Shown here: piece by piece, positions 24,354-37,613 of the stretch
How positions within the stretch are numbered: position 1 is the stretch's first letter
Layout of the letters: each line of letters starts with the position of its first letter
NCBI GenBank assembly: GCA_018398765.1
Contig: JAHBMJ010005845.1
Location: 81,724 to 145,723 of the forward strand
Reading direction: 5' to 3'
Source of the DNA: Chromera velia
Taxonomy: Eukaryota; Sar; Chromeraceae
DNA length: 64,000 bases
Program-made: the position numbers and the translations under genes
The notes under the pieces: model-generated
Told to the model about the DNA's origin: nothing
The model's database searches: none
The model's input: only the letters and a program-made list of their open reading frames with translations

Positions 24354-26408
24354 TGTTTGTTACTGAATGTGTGGCTCTGCTCCAGTTCGCCCAAAGGAAC
24401 GGGGAGAAAGGCGAGACGGCTGCTTAGCAAAGTTTGGAGACGCCTTCTTACTGTCGACGAAAAAACACAGCCCACGATTTCAACACAGCGGAAGATCCGA
24501 GGAAGTCAGGAAGCAAGGACAAACCGCACATGCAGAAGCGTACAGAAACGCTGTGCTCATCATTTAGAACAGCCCGGAACATCCTGGAAACTCCCTTAAA
24601 TTCAGGGCACCCTGCCTCTGCTCGGACCCGCGGCGGGCGGCGACGAGTCCGCGCCACGAGGGGCAGGCCGGCCCTGGCCGCGATGCCCCGCGCGCGCGCC
24701 GCCAACATACGTACCCGGCCGGCCCATTGAAAAAAGAAGGAGAATCACGGCAATCACGCCCCTTTAATACGATGATAAAGACTAGGAGTGAACAGTGAAC
24801 ACTGATCAATGATCATTATGATTTTTTTTTTTTAAACTAAGTGTAAAAAATGTTTAGAAGACAAAGAGTCGTATTGAAAAGATATTCCATGTAAGCCAGT
24901 ATGGCTCGTAAACACACATACCTTGCTAGAAGCCCTAAAAATGCTATCCACCCCTAGCAAAAATGGAAGAATTTAAATGAATTTAAAAAGAACTGATGAG
25001 GTGACTTAACCCGCCAGCCATCGTATCCCAATGGTAAAGGGCAGTCTGTGAACATTCATGTCATATTACAAGCTAGGAGCACGCTAGCGAATGCTCACCT
25101 AAAGCGGCCGAACTTTGGGACTACTAGCTACTAACAAAACACTGCTCCCCAGGATTGATCAGTCCGGTCCTAGGCATGCAGCAATGAGGGCACTGGCCTT
25201 TCAAGCGTCCCTCTGAAGAAGAAGTGAGAAGTACCGCTTTACCCTATTCATATCTATTTATATTTATTCATATCCTAGTCCATATTAAGCACATCACATG
25301 CAAAGGCTTGGGCTACGTGTATGCAACAAAGAAGTTGATTGAAAACGGCCTGGAAGAGATTCCAGGCGGGCCACAGGGTGTGGTCTGAGCCTCAGCGATG
25401 GGGCACACCCCCCTGCCGTTTATGGGGGCGACCTCTACAAGACAAAACGGCGACAGTGCTCAAGGGCACCACTAAATCACTTATCACTCATTATTTTACT
25501 AGAAATTAATTTATTAATTCAACCTATACTGCGTTTCTTCTGAGTTGCTGAACGCTCTAGTGAACGCTGGACGTCTAACTTGAATCATGCATGGGCTGAT
25601 ATGGGCTGATTGAGATCGCGTTAGATGACGTATGATGAGTATATAGTAATGAATCATACTATTGGACACACCTTCTGACACGGTGACCTTCAAGACATGC
25701 GAACTTTATCGCTCAAACGGATACATTCAATGATGAAGAGTCTCGTATAACAAGTCTACCAACTTTTTGGGTACATGCGGCTGTTTGCATGCAAGTGGGA
25801 ACTTGGTTTCCACCTGGGTTGAAGCTAGGAAAAGCATCCATGCACACTATGCTGGGATGTGCTATGAACACCCGAACCCACATTCACATGCACACAACTC
25901 CCCCCAATTTACAAACCTGTATACTCTGACTCATGCGCTCTCTTCGGGAAACAAATATCGGTTGCAGTGATCATTGCACCCCAACTTCCGTCCCCCCAAC
26001 AGAACTTCCTTCCTTCCCTCCTATTCAGACAGACAGCCTCACTGTGACAGGCGGAGAGAGACAGAAAAGGAAGGAAAAGTCCAGCAGCAACAGCCAATGT
26101 CGATCGAGCATTAATTCAACGCAGCTCAACGGACAAATGCAGCAATGAAAAAAGCAGACACGCAGCAATCAAGCAGACGAGCTAGACAGATGAATGAGAT
26201 GCGGTCCCCCCTTCAATCGACCAGAATCGAATTGAAAGAAAGGAAGAAAGTCATGGTCGATTTTTTGCAGTGCAAGCATGACGATCGAAGCAATGCATTT
26301 CATTTCTTCACAAAACGCTTTGCCTCCCTCCCCATGCGCAGTGTCGTTTTTCCTGACACTGGCACTGCCTGACTGTCACATTGAAAGAAGCGTTAGCGTG
26401 CGTCTGTC
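24354..26408. other. intergenic, no gene seen
   Basis: GC-rich at 24600-24725, then AT-rich. Bases 25424-25460 (GGGGGCGACCTCTAC, then AAAACGGCGACAGTG) are inverted relative to 13611-13648, next to the LTR-like repeat, so a dispersed repeat is present. 26100-26408 is probably the 3' UTR of the transporter. Confidence 0.5.
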
Positions 26409-29400
26409 TCACCAGACGTTGGCGAAAACTTGGAATGTCTGGACGTCTCTCACCAGATTGATGAAAGCCGCAGCCACTCCACCGACACAAAGAGCCATGC
26501 CGAGCACAAATTCCATACCAATCACGACTTTGTGCGGGACAGAGATTCGTGTCCAGAACGCAACGCAAAAAAGAATCAGAGGAATGACAAAAGTCAATTG
26601 CGTAATGCCCCAGGCACCAATCAATGTAGCAATAGGCGCAAAGAAAGGAAGCATCTCACTTAGGAAGAGGGCAAAACCAACTAGTGACACACGTACGAAA
26701 AGGCGCACTGCGCCACCATTCAAATAGATCTCTCGCTTTCCCCTCCGACCATCCAAGTGCCTGTTTCCATTTCGCTTTCCGGGACCACCATTCTCTTCCT
26801 TTCCGGAGCCCTGGACAGACCCTGGCCTCTGCCCATCAGCAGTCATTTGCGCAACGTGATGGGACTCCTCATCCATCTCCATCTGCACAGACCCTGACAC
26901 CAACCCTCCTCGAATCTCACCTCTGTCCTCCCTCATAAACTTTCCCGCTTCCTCTTCGCCTTCGCCCTCTCCTGTCTCCTCAGACATCACAGAGACACCT
27001 CTCAGGGACGGCGGTCTCCTGAGCCTGTCTCCGTCTCCCTCTCCCATCTGTGTGTATACCTCTTCCGTCTGATTCGTCTCTGCGGCAGGGCTGCCTTGCA
27101 CCTGCACACCCCCAGCAGCAGCCGGGAGGGCAGACGTCGACATGAGGACTTCAGGAAGACGAAGTTCAACGGGAGGATCGTCTATGGCCCCAGCCAGCTC
27201 TTCCAACCAAATACCCGTCACACCACGTTCCTGAAGACCTCCGTCGTCACTCTGCACTGCAACCTGTCCCACACCAACATTATCGCCCCCGCCGTCCCCC
27301 CCACAGCTTCCCTCATCACCCCTGCGGGTATCCGCAGTCACCTTACCAGAGGACTGCCTACGAATGGGGGGTGAAGGAAGTTTGGGGGGACACAAGCAGC
27401 GGCAACACTGCCATGAGGAGGCAAAAGCCGATAGGGGAACGGAGGACTTCCATGCCTCCCCCCAAGGTGCCGGCACGCCGAGGGCCAATTCGATGTTCAG
27501 ACACAGACACACTGTGGACATTTGAGTCACCACAAGCTGCGTGAAGGCGATGCACACGGCGGCGAATCTAGAGAACCACCCAGTCGGGGCTGCGAGGAGC
27601 ATGTTAGGCTCATCCACAAGCTCATCTCTTCTGCAGACAGAGGAGAGGAGAGAGGCCCGGAGGGGGAAAGGGGCGGGACAAGACGTCACTAAACACATGC
27701 ACGCATCGATCCGCATAGCTGGCTTCTAGCAAAGGGACGTGAGCAACCAAGTGAGTGAGTGAAAGTGAGAATTCAAAGCAAACGTAGAATTTCTGCAAAA
27801 TCCATGCAGAAAACGAGGGAGCGTGCGCCAGTGAGCCGGACTGCGTTCATGAAACGAGCTGAATCGGCGTAAAAAACGCCCTCTCCCTTTTCTGCCTCTA
27901 CTTCGTTCGTGCCTTCCCTCGCTTTTACTTTTCTTTTATTCAAAGCTGCCTCTTTCTTGCTTCCTTTCTTCCCCTTTTCCCTCGTTCGCTCTGCACGTCG
28001 TCCGTCCTTTCCTTGTGGTCCTTTCCTGACGCACGCACCTGTACAGGTTCATGGGGATTGCAAGCAGCCCGTTGCAGAGCAATGCAGCGATGGCCACCAG
28101 CCCAACCATTCTGTTGAAGAGGTCTGGCCTCTTCATCTCTCGGATCAACTCAGGAAACAGCATGTGACCTCCAAACGACGTCAGAACGTTCGCAAGACCC
28201 TCAAAGAAATAGACCCAGGAGGTGTACCTGCAGGCAGGCAGGCAGAGCGACCGGCCGGAGGAGACGTGAAGCAGAGGGAGATCAAACAAGCTGTCATGCA
28301 GTGAATTGATTAGATGGGATCTCCCCGGAATCGTTCCTCAGGCCTCGACAGACCCTGGCACACACAGTGCGCGTGCGCGCGCGTACACGCAGAGACACTC
28401 CTGATTCTTCGGGGGGAAAGGGACAGACGGATACCATCATCAAGCAGAGTACACACTCGGTGGGAGGTCGGTTGGGGTGAGGACATGAAGGAAGCGGATT
28501 GTGTAAGCTTTCCAATTGTGCCGAAAAGAACAATCGGAAAGTCTGGCGTTGTAAGGGTCTCCCTGGGGATCTCCCTGGGCATGCGCATTTGTAAGTGTCG
28601 ACACTTTCTGTGAACCTTTACGAACAGTAAATACCCTCTCTGCAAGTTTGACCAAAGAGAGACTGACGCAGGAATTGTGCTGTCTCTCCCGAGCATGTCT
28701 TGCAGGTCCATCTCTGTCCCCACAGACGTCGCAGTGCCCCCCACAACGGCCGCCAGACCGAACAGCTGAATGCCCACAGCCAGAAAAGTGAACGGCCCGA
28801 GTGAGTGGAACGTGGGAAGCAACAGGGCTACGACCATGAATGAGAATCCACAGATGGCACGCCACTGCCAAGGCAGACCGATGTCCATGCCTTCGAACGC
28901 CTTCCTGAAGAGCTGTGCCTGGAACACGATGTTCCCGAGAATGTAAACAAACAGCTGGACCATCTGCAGATATACAGTTGATATGTATTTGAACGGAGGG
29001 TGCACAATCTTCATATTTCTGTATCTAGAAAATGAAGCTCCACAAAACTTACAAAAGGACAAATGGGCGGTGAAAATGAAATGAAGGGAGGAAAACAAGA
29101 AGAGGAAGAGGAGTGAAACGGAACGGATCCCTCGCTCTCTCTTTTATATACATACATATACACACACAAACATAAACAGATAACCTTGTTCTGCCTACCT
29201 TCACTCAGTGACACGTCTCGCTACGCCCACACGACCTCTTTGACCCACCTGCACATACTTGACGTACAGTCCCGCCTGTTTGCCCAGGATGGCCTCGACC
29301 GTGTCCTGATAAGTCCCCAGGCCCTTCTGTTTCGATACACGGTCGTCATTGCAAACTTCACCCAGCTGCACGAACACGACAAAGGAGCGATCATTCCAAC

Positions 29401-29672
29401 ATATTCGAGACGACAGGTTGAATAAAGCATGGGACAGAGAAGAGTCAGGGACAGACGGACGGACAGACCATGTAGCCAGTGTGCCAGGAGAAGGCTACAC
29501 TGATCAACAGCATTGTTATAGCAGTGGGAAATCCCAACAGAGCGAAGGCCCATGGAAGCATGTAGGGCCAGAACATGTAAGAGAAGGATTCCACTGCTGC
29601 AGTCGCAAAGGAAACATGTCGAGGCACTCCTGTGACCTCTCTCGCGTGAACCTCCGACAGATCTCCTTTCAT
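26409..29672 (-). CDS. amino-acid/auxin permease (AAAP) family transporter
   Basis: Five exons, 29672-29469, 29365-29249, 28963-28668, 28227-28039 and 27630-26409, join in phase to 675 residues. The start is ATG at 29672 (MKGDLSEVHAREVTG). Hydrophobic segments follow the Aa_trans order: MFWPYMLPWAFALLGFPTA in exon 1, a cytoplasmic link with TYQDTVEAILG in exon 2, VQLFVYILGNIVFQAQ and later helices in exon 3, and the conserved YFFEGLANVLTSFGGHMLFPELIREM in two overlapping pieces in exon 4. Exon 5 starts RRDELVDEPN and ends with three C-terminal helices (PFFAPIATLIGAWGITQLTF). Unusual is a ~220-residue hydrophilic, Gly/Glu-rich insert in exon 5 between membrane helices. Such carriers move neutral amino acids with protons; substrate and membrane are not predictable here. 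The gene is divergent from the Cys-cluster gene at 30313. Confidence 0.83.
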
Positions 29673-30312
29673 TTTCCTTTACGTGTATGCCGTCTCCTTC
29701 ACCGAGAAAGATTGCTGCAGAAAAAAGCAGCTTCCAGCTATGTTGAGAGGCTCAACATGAAAACCAATGATTAGAATAAGACTTCCGTGTAAACGAGATT
29801 CCGACCGGTAATTCAGATGTTTGGGTCTGACTCTCAGAGGAACAGCTACAATTGTTTTGCCATTTCGAGGAAGTCTTCGCGTCTCGAGATCTCTTTTTGA
29901 AGCGCGAAGGACTTAATTTAATCACGGAAAGAGCCACCCACCGCGAACTCTGCCACGCCATGCAGGAAAGAGCCACCCTGCACGTTGACCGAGCTAAGCG
30001 AACTCCGTGCGAACATTCGGAGCGTGCGATATAGCCGGTTTGTCTGACCTTCGAATTAACTTGCTTATACATGCATTTGTTGCACTGTTGCAGCTGGATT
30101 CGGAGCAAATGTGATCGAACGGCTTTACATACAAAACCTGTCAGCAAGCAGCTTTCCTGATTATAAAACTGCATGGAGTAGCTTTGACTCACTCTCAGCC
30201 TTCGAGCTGTCATGCAGTTAATACAGTTAGTGCAGTAGTTCTACCGAGGTTCAGGAACCTCATCTTGCCTTCCCTGTCTGTTTGCCGAACATTGCAACAC
30301 CTTGCTGGCCAG
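29673..30312. promoter_or_regulatory. shared upstream region of two divergent genes
   Basis: 640 bp separate the start codons of the minus-strand transporter and the plus-strand Cys-cluster gene. A direct repeat GGAAAGAGCCACCC lies near 29926 and 29968. The short open frames are not supported as genes. No core promoter motif is obvious. Confidence 0.4.
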
Positions 30313-31177
30313 ATGACGGACTCTGAGACGATGGACCAGCACGGGCTCTCCTGGGAGTTGAACCTGAGTGAGGCCCAGACTTGCTTCGGATGTGGACGGG
30401 AAGAGGTTGGCCTGATGATGTGCAAGTGTAAGGCCTGTGGCTACTCTCTTTGTGTGGACTGCATTGGGTGCACTCCGAATGTTGGCGCCTCGTCAGTGCG
30501 TCTTCGCACTGAGGAGCTGATTGAATTTCTCGCCCAGCGATGCTGGATCGTGGGGGATGTGAATCTTCCCGGTGTGGCGAAAGAATCTCTGGAGAAGCAT
30601 TTCGAGACGGAAGACGGGGTCCATCAAACGGAGAGGGCGGTAGTTGAGAGAACACTCTGGGAGTCTGTGTTGTGGAGGATTCGCTTCTTTTCACACAGAG
30701 AAGATCATCAGGTAAGAAAGACGTCCAAAGCAGATTCGGTATGGTTGGAATGCCCTGTTCGATCGTATGATCACCGATTTTGATCACCGAGTTTTTGTTT
30801 CTGCCTTTTGCATGGTGCAGAGAAAATCTGCAGATGCATAGATCTGCTGACACACATGGAAATCTATTTGTATACGCACATGCAGACCTTGTGCCCTCTT
30901 CATGTGTTCACTTTACCTGCGTGAATCCGAATCCTGTCCCTCTGAAATCGATCTTGGAGCATGGCCTCGTTTCCCTTCGCGTACACACATGCAGGTAGAC
31001 ACACGGCCCTCACACCTCTATTCTCTTTCCTTTCTAGCCTCCCTCTTTGTGGTTGAAAGTCTCCTCCCCTCTCTCAGGGCTTTCTTTTTGCAATGAAGAT
31101 ACTACTTGGAGATCCCAGGCAGGCACATGTAGACGTGACTGCGCAATTCATCGATGCGAACTTCAAGGTGCTTTCTG

Positions 31178-31216
<39 letters not shown>

Positions 31217-31586
31217 CTTCTTGTTTTCTTTCTCCTTTCCCCCCTTTTCACTTCCTCCCTCTTCTTTTCTGTGACTGCAGGAGAAGATGGAAGTCCAGAC
31301 AGTGGGGCATGCAGCCTTCAAGTTGCTGGACGTGATGAAGGACGACATGGGCCTCGAGGCCCCACCCGAGCTCTTCAGTGGGGGGGGCGAGGGCGAGGGC
31401 GAGGGGAGCCCCACCACGGCAGGGGACGCAGAGGGCAGCCCTGTAAGCGTTCCAGTGGAGGCTGACAAGGAGGAGCAAGGACAGGGGCAGGGTCCTGTGG
31501 AGGGGGCTGACGGAAACAGTGGAGAGGCGAAGCCAGTAACGGACTCGGATAACGCGCCGTCATGCGGCACATGTCGCTGCATGTAG
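30313..31586 (+). CDS. small protein with an eight-cysteine zinc-binding-like cluster
   Basis: Three exons are proposed: 30313-30711 (donor GTAAGA), 31099-31167 and 31281-31586 (acceptor CTGCAG), 257 residues in phase. Exon 2's acceptor (ATGAAG) is weak and could lie a few codons further on. Near the N-terminus Cys24, 27, 37, 39, 42, 47, 50 and 53 form CxxC-x9-CxCxxC-x4-CxxCxxC, typical of a small zinc-binding module, but I cannot name the family. The middle is helical and charged. The C-terminal exon is Gly/Glu-rich (GGEGEGEGSPTTAGDAEG) and ends CGTCRCM, whose last four residues have the cysteine spacing of a CaaX box, though the non-aliphatic Arg makes prenylation doubtful. A CTTT tract fills intron 2. 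Function unknown. Confidence 0.65.
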
Positions 31587-32031
31587 ATTCATGGTAAAGA
31601 TATGACTGAATTCCACTGGACCGAAGCGTTCAGGGAACGTCTACAAATGTAGACGCCATTGGAAGCATAAAGTAGTTCGCATACAGTCTAATACAGTCTC
31701 CTATCGATAGAGCTCCTGCTACAGTCTCGTACAAACGTAGCACAACCTGAAATGAAGCTAAAAATGAAGGCTACATTTCTAAGCTTTCTAAAGTTTTTTT
31801 AGTTTTCTTATCATTCAATTTTAATGATTTAATCCATCAAATTTCTTAAATTTATTTATGTAATTATTTATGTGTACGCGAGATGGGAAGCGATACTGCC
31901 TCTCCATTGGGTTGAATTAGGTTAGATCTTTGTAACTAAGTCCCTGCTTGTTGCCGAGTATTGCTGAGACGTACCAAGACGTACACCGTGTTGGTTAGTG
32001 TTTATTAGTATCAGTCGGTGTCGGTCGGATT

Positions 32032-32262
32032 AGCAGAAAGAGCTAGCGCTCTAGAAATGATCGACATGAAGATCTACTTCTTACGCGAAACCTTTGGCAG
32101 TTGCCCAGAGTAGTCTTTGTCTGCTTTTGTGTCTTGCATTGACCACAAATGCATGGACATCAATTTGACTTACCTCAAACATGCTTTTGCATGCATGCAT
32201 TTTATTTTATTTTATTTCTGCACGTTTGCAAATATTTGTGCGCGCATTGTGCCGTTCTGATT
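32032..32262 (-). repeat. 3' LTR of the copia element
   Basis: 231 bp, from AGCAGAAAG to TTCTGATT on the plus strand. It differs from the other LTR at 11 positions, all transitions. A purine-rich stretch (CAGGGGGTG on the minus strand) precedes it internally, as a polypurine tract would. Confidence 0.93.
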
Positions 32263-32350
32263 CACCCCCTGAGCAGGTGAGCAAGTGATTCTTTTGATAG
32301 ATCACAGGCTTGATCGATACTGCATGAATCAAGCAAAACTGTGAGTTGTT

Positions 32351-34045
32351 TTATTTGTAGATTGATTCCGTGAACCAGATGGGTTTGCACAGACAATTTG
32401 CCGGCTGTGCACGTCTGGTGATCCACTGCATACGCACCCCCCACTTCTGGATCTGCTGAAGGACGTAATCGAGCATCCCCTGATACTTGGTGTCTGTGTT
32501 CAAAATCCCTGATCTGATCAAATCATGTAGTGCCCCGTTGTTGACAAAGATCGAAATGATCGGATCTCTCCCCCACAACTTTCGAATGAATCGTGCATAG
32601 CTTGGAATGCGTTTAATCAGACGACAGACGGCAATCAACTCACTAATTGATGATGAGCTATGCTTGCTTTTGTCCTTGGAGAGGTCTCATGAGATGATAT
32701 TCTTGGGCCCATCTCGTTCTAGATCCCACGACTCATCATTGAGCATCATCATGTCCCTCTGCCTACCTTCGTACTTCGGGCGGTTCTACATGGCATCGGA
32801 ACAGCCGGCGAGATGGAGTTCTCTTCCCTTCAAGCCATGAAGGACAAGGGGCTCTCTGTGGGTTTTCAACCCGTGTATGGCTGTCTTGACTGCTGAGAGA
32901 TGGCGGGCGGTAGGTTTGGTGGTTGCTTTGCTGAGGAGGGAAAACCAAAGTGCTCTCCTCCAGTTGAGACAAACAGCCCACCCCAACACACCATTTGCCT
33001 CCTGATAGACCTCCTGTAGGGATATGTCCACATCTTGCTCCTCGGCTGGAGCGACATCTTTTTCAGACAGGGATTTCTTCAGTTTCCCCGGGATTGCATC
33101 GACGTCAATGCCTTCGAGGTAACTCTCGGACGTGAGTTGGAAGGTGTGTGCATCGGAACGGTACATGTCTATCCCAATGTACTTTGCTTTGGACCCCACA
33201 TTCACTTTTGTTCGGGAACCGATCTTGAATCTCTCCCCCAACATATCGAACGCCTCCTCCGTTCTCTCCCCTACCCCAAAAATGTCGTCCACATGCGTGG
33301 CTTGCACGTCCTGTGCGGGTTTGTCTTCTACCTCCCTTCTGACTGCGATTGACTGCTCAACAGGAACAAACCCCAGCTCCTCCTGCCCTCTCCTCAATTC
33401 CTTCCCCCACAGTGTAGGTGCTGCAAGGGTGCCGTAGAGGGCATTGCTGAGTTCGTAGATCTGACCTGGGACCACTCTCTCTGCCTCTTTCCTTATCTCT
33501 CCTCACTCGGCATCGCTGTACTCAGTGAGAAAAGAAGGCTTCTGTACAGGCATGGTGGGAATGCTCTTCGGGATGCGTACCTCCATGCGCTCTACGTGGT
33601 CGTCGGGGGACTGGAGGAATGCATTCTTGATATCCACCAACTCCACCTCAAACCCCCGAGTGGCAACATATAGGAGGGTGAGAAGAAAGCAGTCGTGGTT
33701 GGGAGTATCACTGAATATGTTCACCTTCCTCAGGTCATCGTACCCTGTGACATAAATGCGCGTCTTCTTCTTTCTCCCCCCGGGTCCTTTGCTCAAATCT
33801 TCTTTGTGGTTTCTGGCAAAACCCATGTTGAGCATGGTAGCGAGCTCAAGGTGTGAGCGGCGCTTTCCGATCGTCTTCGTGTGAAGGATGGCTGCCCACT
33901 CTTTGACGTTAGCCTCCCAAAATTCCCCTCTCGCGATCTTCTCTCTGCTGGCAGGAAGCATGGTTGCTCCCGGGAGCCTTTCAGAAACTAGCCAGAGTGA
34001 GAAATGGAGCGTCTCCCCCAAATTCCTCTGAGTATCTACGGACAT
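32351..34045 (-). pseudogene. copia reverse transcriptase / RNase H remnant
   Basis: The RT shows VELVDIKNAFLQSPDD, NALYGTLAAPTLWGKEL and ATHVDDIFGVG (the YVDD site with His for Tyr). RNase H follows with LHLAGCSDAM and, further on, ISIFVNNGALHDLIRSG and ITRRAQPANCLCKP. TGA at 33503 and TAG at 32786 break the frame, and the last segment (32351-32638) is in another frame. Confidence 0.88.
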
Positions 34046-35093
34046 CAGAGTCCCACTGCAGCATGTGGCAGCTGTATGGGATCTTTGTGGGAGGAGACGG
34101 ACGATTGGATTGCGTTTGAGGCAAGGTAAGCTGCCCCTGCTTTACGATCAGCATGGCACCACCTTCTTCTTGAACCTGCCCTTCCTCTGCTTTCATCTCC
34201 AAAGCTCTGTCTCCGAACAGTTCGTCCTTCACTCTCCCCCACTCCTCTTCTTCTTGATTCACCCCCGATGGCTGAGCAGCCGCGTCTGCAGAGGTGGATG
34301 GAGGGACGACCGCAGGCACGGCCTCGGGAGAGACAACGGGAGACATGGCTGCGTTGGCCGTCTCCAGAGCAGACGGAAAGGGCTGTCCCTCGGACCACTG
34401 AAAGTGGGAGACAACAAGTCGGTGGTTGATGTTATTATGATGCATACCCCCGACTCTAGCTTCTCTAGCTGGTGTCTGGTCAAATTCATTGACCTGCATG
34501 CTTCTGCTGTTTTTTTGTCGGACAATGAAAGGCTGCAATGCCCCCCCTCTGCCTGTTTGAGCCCAGATACCGCTGTACTTTCGCGCCTCCACCCCTTCTC
34601 CATTGCCGTCTCCCTCAACCCTTCCTTGGACTTCCAACCCCGCAACACCTGGGCCATGCGCGGTGGCACCCCCGACCTCTTACAGTCTGGACTGAGAAAG
34701 AATCGGAAACATGGACACAGGGGACAGGGACGGACCGTGGAGCACAGGTGGTGCCTGCTGCTGCTTCTGTGCTTGGATGTCCAACCAGTGACGAGCCTCT
34801 AGAACCTCCCACTTTTGTTGGCGCCCCAGCCATGACTTGTTCAGGCCTTGCCTGACTGGCTTCAGCCATGCTGGGTGGACTTCGAGCACAGTGTGGGTCT
34901 CTGTGCCTTTGCCCAAGACGGGTGCTCTGCGGAGAACAGTGGCAAGATGAGAATTTTCATTGTAAAGATACGTGACCTCCACCCCTGTCAGCTCCAGGCT
35001 CTTCTCATTCATCTTCATCACAACCTGATCTCCAAATATGAACGTCCGCATGGGTGGGAAGCCCAAATGTTTCTCTGCAGGAGTCATGCCAAT

Positions 35094-35924
35094 CTATTTG
35101 TTGTAGGTCTTGTTCCAGGTCTCACAAATGCCGTCAAGCACGTCCTTGTACAAGACCTTCGACAGGTTCAGCTCTTCCAGTGCAGTCTGCACTAGAACTC
35201 GAGCTGTGCGGGTGGCGGTGTCAATCGTCCCGTATGGACCATAACAGTACGGTGGCGCTGGCACCATGGCGATATGTCATTTCCTCCCCACTGCCTACAA
35301 CTCCTGCGCCTTGTCTGCCTCAATGGACTCGGGAAAGCTGCCGTAGCGTGCCTTCCATCTGAGTAGGTGTGCGCCCAGGTCGCCTTCCACCTTACGGTTG
35401 GCGCCTGCCATCATGTCCCATTTGCCGGTGTAGTAGTCGAGCATGAAGGAGATTGCGTACTCACCCCTCCCTCCCATACCACCACTATCATTAATGAACC
35501 AGTGGTCCCAGTAGACAACCTGTCCGAACCGAGTGACTCGCGATCGGCGGTCGGGAACTGCATGGAGAGACGGAAAGATTGCATTTCTCCTTTCACAGAC
35601 ACGACAGTCAGCATAGACTTTTTGCTACGCTGCATGACTCATGCGAAGACCTTCTTCTTTTAGGATCTCTTCTAACCTCTCTTTACCTTGGTACATAAGT
35701 CTTCTGTGCCAAATTATGCACGTCTCCTTGTCGGCTTCCTTCAGTCGCTGGCTATGTCTGCTTGCAGACACGGCTGCTGCCAGTCCATGTGCCCCTTCCA
35801 ACTTCAAATAGGTGCAACTATACCATGGGAACAGCGAATCTGTCATCCCTCCTGGGGTAGTCAATTTTGACTTTTTTCCTTCTCCCCCATATGTCCTCAA
35901 ACACGCAGTGGGAGTTGACTGCAT
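35094..35924 (-). pseudogene. copia integrase remnant
   Basis: One frame carries a GAG-pre-integrase motif (IIWHRRLMYQGKERLEEIL), then YWDHWFINDSGG, a hydrophobic core (YAISFMLDYYTGKWDMM), SIEADKAQEL and a segment near ALEELNLSKVLYKD. These are candidate D, D and E positions. TAG at 35625, TAG at 35295, TGA at 35277 and TAG at 35094 interrupt it. The frame continues to about 34680, with the C-terminal domain MTPAEKHLGFPPMRTFIFG. Confidence 0.8.
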
Positions 35925-36090
35925 TGGCTTTGTCGTTGTTCATCACTTCGGGGGACAGAAAGGAATGGACGGAGTCATCTTCAGACAGCCACATACGGAT
36001 CACGAGTGGCTTGTCTGTGCATTGCTGCCAGTTGTCTGGCTCCCCCTCCAGAAGTATTACTGGGAGGGCAACTATGCACTCCATTTCGGT

Positions 36091-36309
36091 TTACACAGCA
36101 GGAGCGTCTCCGTGGGCCTGTCCGAAATCTCGGGTGGACGGTTTATGTGCAATCACGTACCGTCCGAACACGCGGGTGGAGCCTATGTTGTCTGTAGCAC
36201 CTGTGTTGGCCACAAACTTGTCAATCGGAGGAGACGGACGTTTTGTCTGTCCCATGCATGCACCGACGGAGAGAAACGCCATGTTCGTGACCATGATCCT
36301 GTTACGCAC
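36091..36309 (-). pseudogene. copia protease remnant with altered active site
   Basis: DKFVANTGATDNIGSTRVFG aligns with the copia aspartic protease motif D-S/T-G-A. The catalytic Asp is Asn here (AAC at 36205-36207), one G-to-A transition away. Stops and frame changes surround it. Confidence 0.7.
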
Positions 36310-36427
36310 ACGGATTCCTTGCTCGGGTGACTCCTGTCCCCCTCCAACCTAGCCTGCATACCCTTGGGGCCCTCTTGGTCCGCTTTTCCCCGGCTGCTTG
36401 TTTTTTTCATCCCTCAGAGAGTCTTTC

Positions 36428-37477
36428 TCATCCTGCACACGACTGCGTCGTGCCCTTTTCTACCGCAGGGTTTGTAGCCACAGGTGCATCCGAGTGCAGG
36501 GCATGGGAAGCCCGCATCGTGACCACCAGGGCGTGCACATCTGGAACAAGCATCGCAGGAACCTCCTCCGTGATTGGGAGGACCTCCCTATGCACCCCCT
36601 GTGCCGCTAGAGCCCCCTCTGCCACCTTGGTTCCTTCCCTTGCTTTGCCCCTTTCCCCCCTTTCCGTTTGAAGACCGGGCAAGAACATTTCCAGGGCCAA
36701 CGAAACCTGCCAGACGGAGCTGTTCTTGCATCGTCTGCTGCACGACAGAAACGAGACCGGCAAACTCTTCTTTTACCTTTAGACCCTTAGCTGCTGTTTG
36801 TGTAGGTAAGGTACTGCCACCTCCCCTACCGAGAGCATCACCGACCAAGGACCACGAATCTCCCTCCCACGTTTCCTGAAGGCCTTTCAGTTTGTCAAGG
36901 ATCTTTTTTGGATCCTCTTGGTCGGCTGCATCCATCGTCACCTTCAAGATAGCGTGAAGGGACGGCGAGTGCCGGGAGATAGACTTCAGAAGGTGCGTCG
37001 CCTTGTCCTCATCTGTGATCGTTACTCCCACTTCGGCTGCTCTTTACTCTATCAACCCCCACTTCACAGTCCATTTGGAAATGCGGTCGAATACGAACGA
37101 CTTCGAGAACTCCGTATACTCTGCCTTCACTGCCTCTTTCTTCTCTCTGTCCTTTTTATTAACAGGATCCTGATAGTCTCCCACATGGTTATATAGAACT
37201 TGTCCCAGTTCGTGTCTGGGGTGGAGGTGTTCCCATTCGAGAACTCAGCAGCATCTACCTTCTTAAACAAGGAGATCACCTACTCTCCATAGTCTGGATG
37301 CCCCTTTGCTGATCGGAAGAGGGCTGTCGCGACTTTTGACAGCTGCTCATCCTTGCTCAGCTTCTTGAAAGCGGGGTCACCCTTGCAGATGGCGGTGCAG
37401 TCCAGCTTGAAACCTTCGAAACTGTCCTTTACTCCCAGAACCGGGAAGTAAAGACGGGAACCTGTTTCGTCTGTCAT
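36428..37477 (-). pseudogene. copia gag remnant with zinc knuckle
   Basis: Starts at ATG 37477 (MTDETGSRLYFPVLGVKD) and is broken by a TAG at 37280-37282. After a frame change it resumes with the gag-type ITDEDKATHLLKSISRHSPS (36588-37031) and a Gly/Lys-rich linker. A CxxC...GH...C arrangement near 36500-36570 (CDACSRC, then GGHDAGFPCP) in another frame is the nucleic-acid-binding knuckle. Confidence 0.75.
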
Positions 37478-37613
37478 CCCTCTGGCAGCACAGAGAGAAA
37501 CCCAGAATCACAAGCCGAAGGTTAGCAGCGACAGAGAGAGGGAAGCAGACTGAGCTCTCTATCGGTTAAGTCTCTGGACAAGAGAACACAGGACAGGTCT
37601 TTGCCCGCATGCA

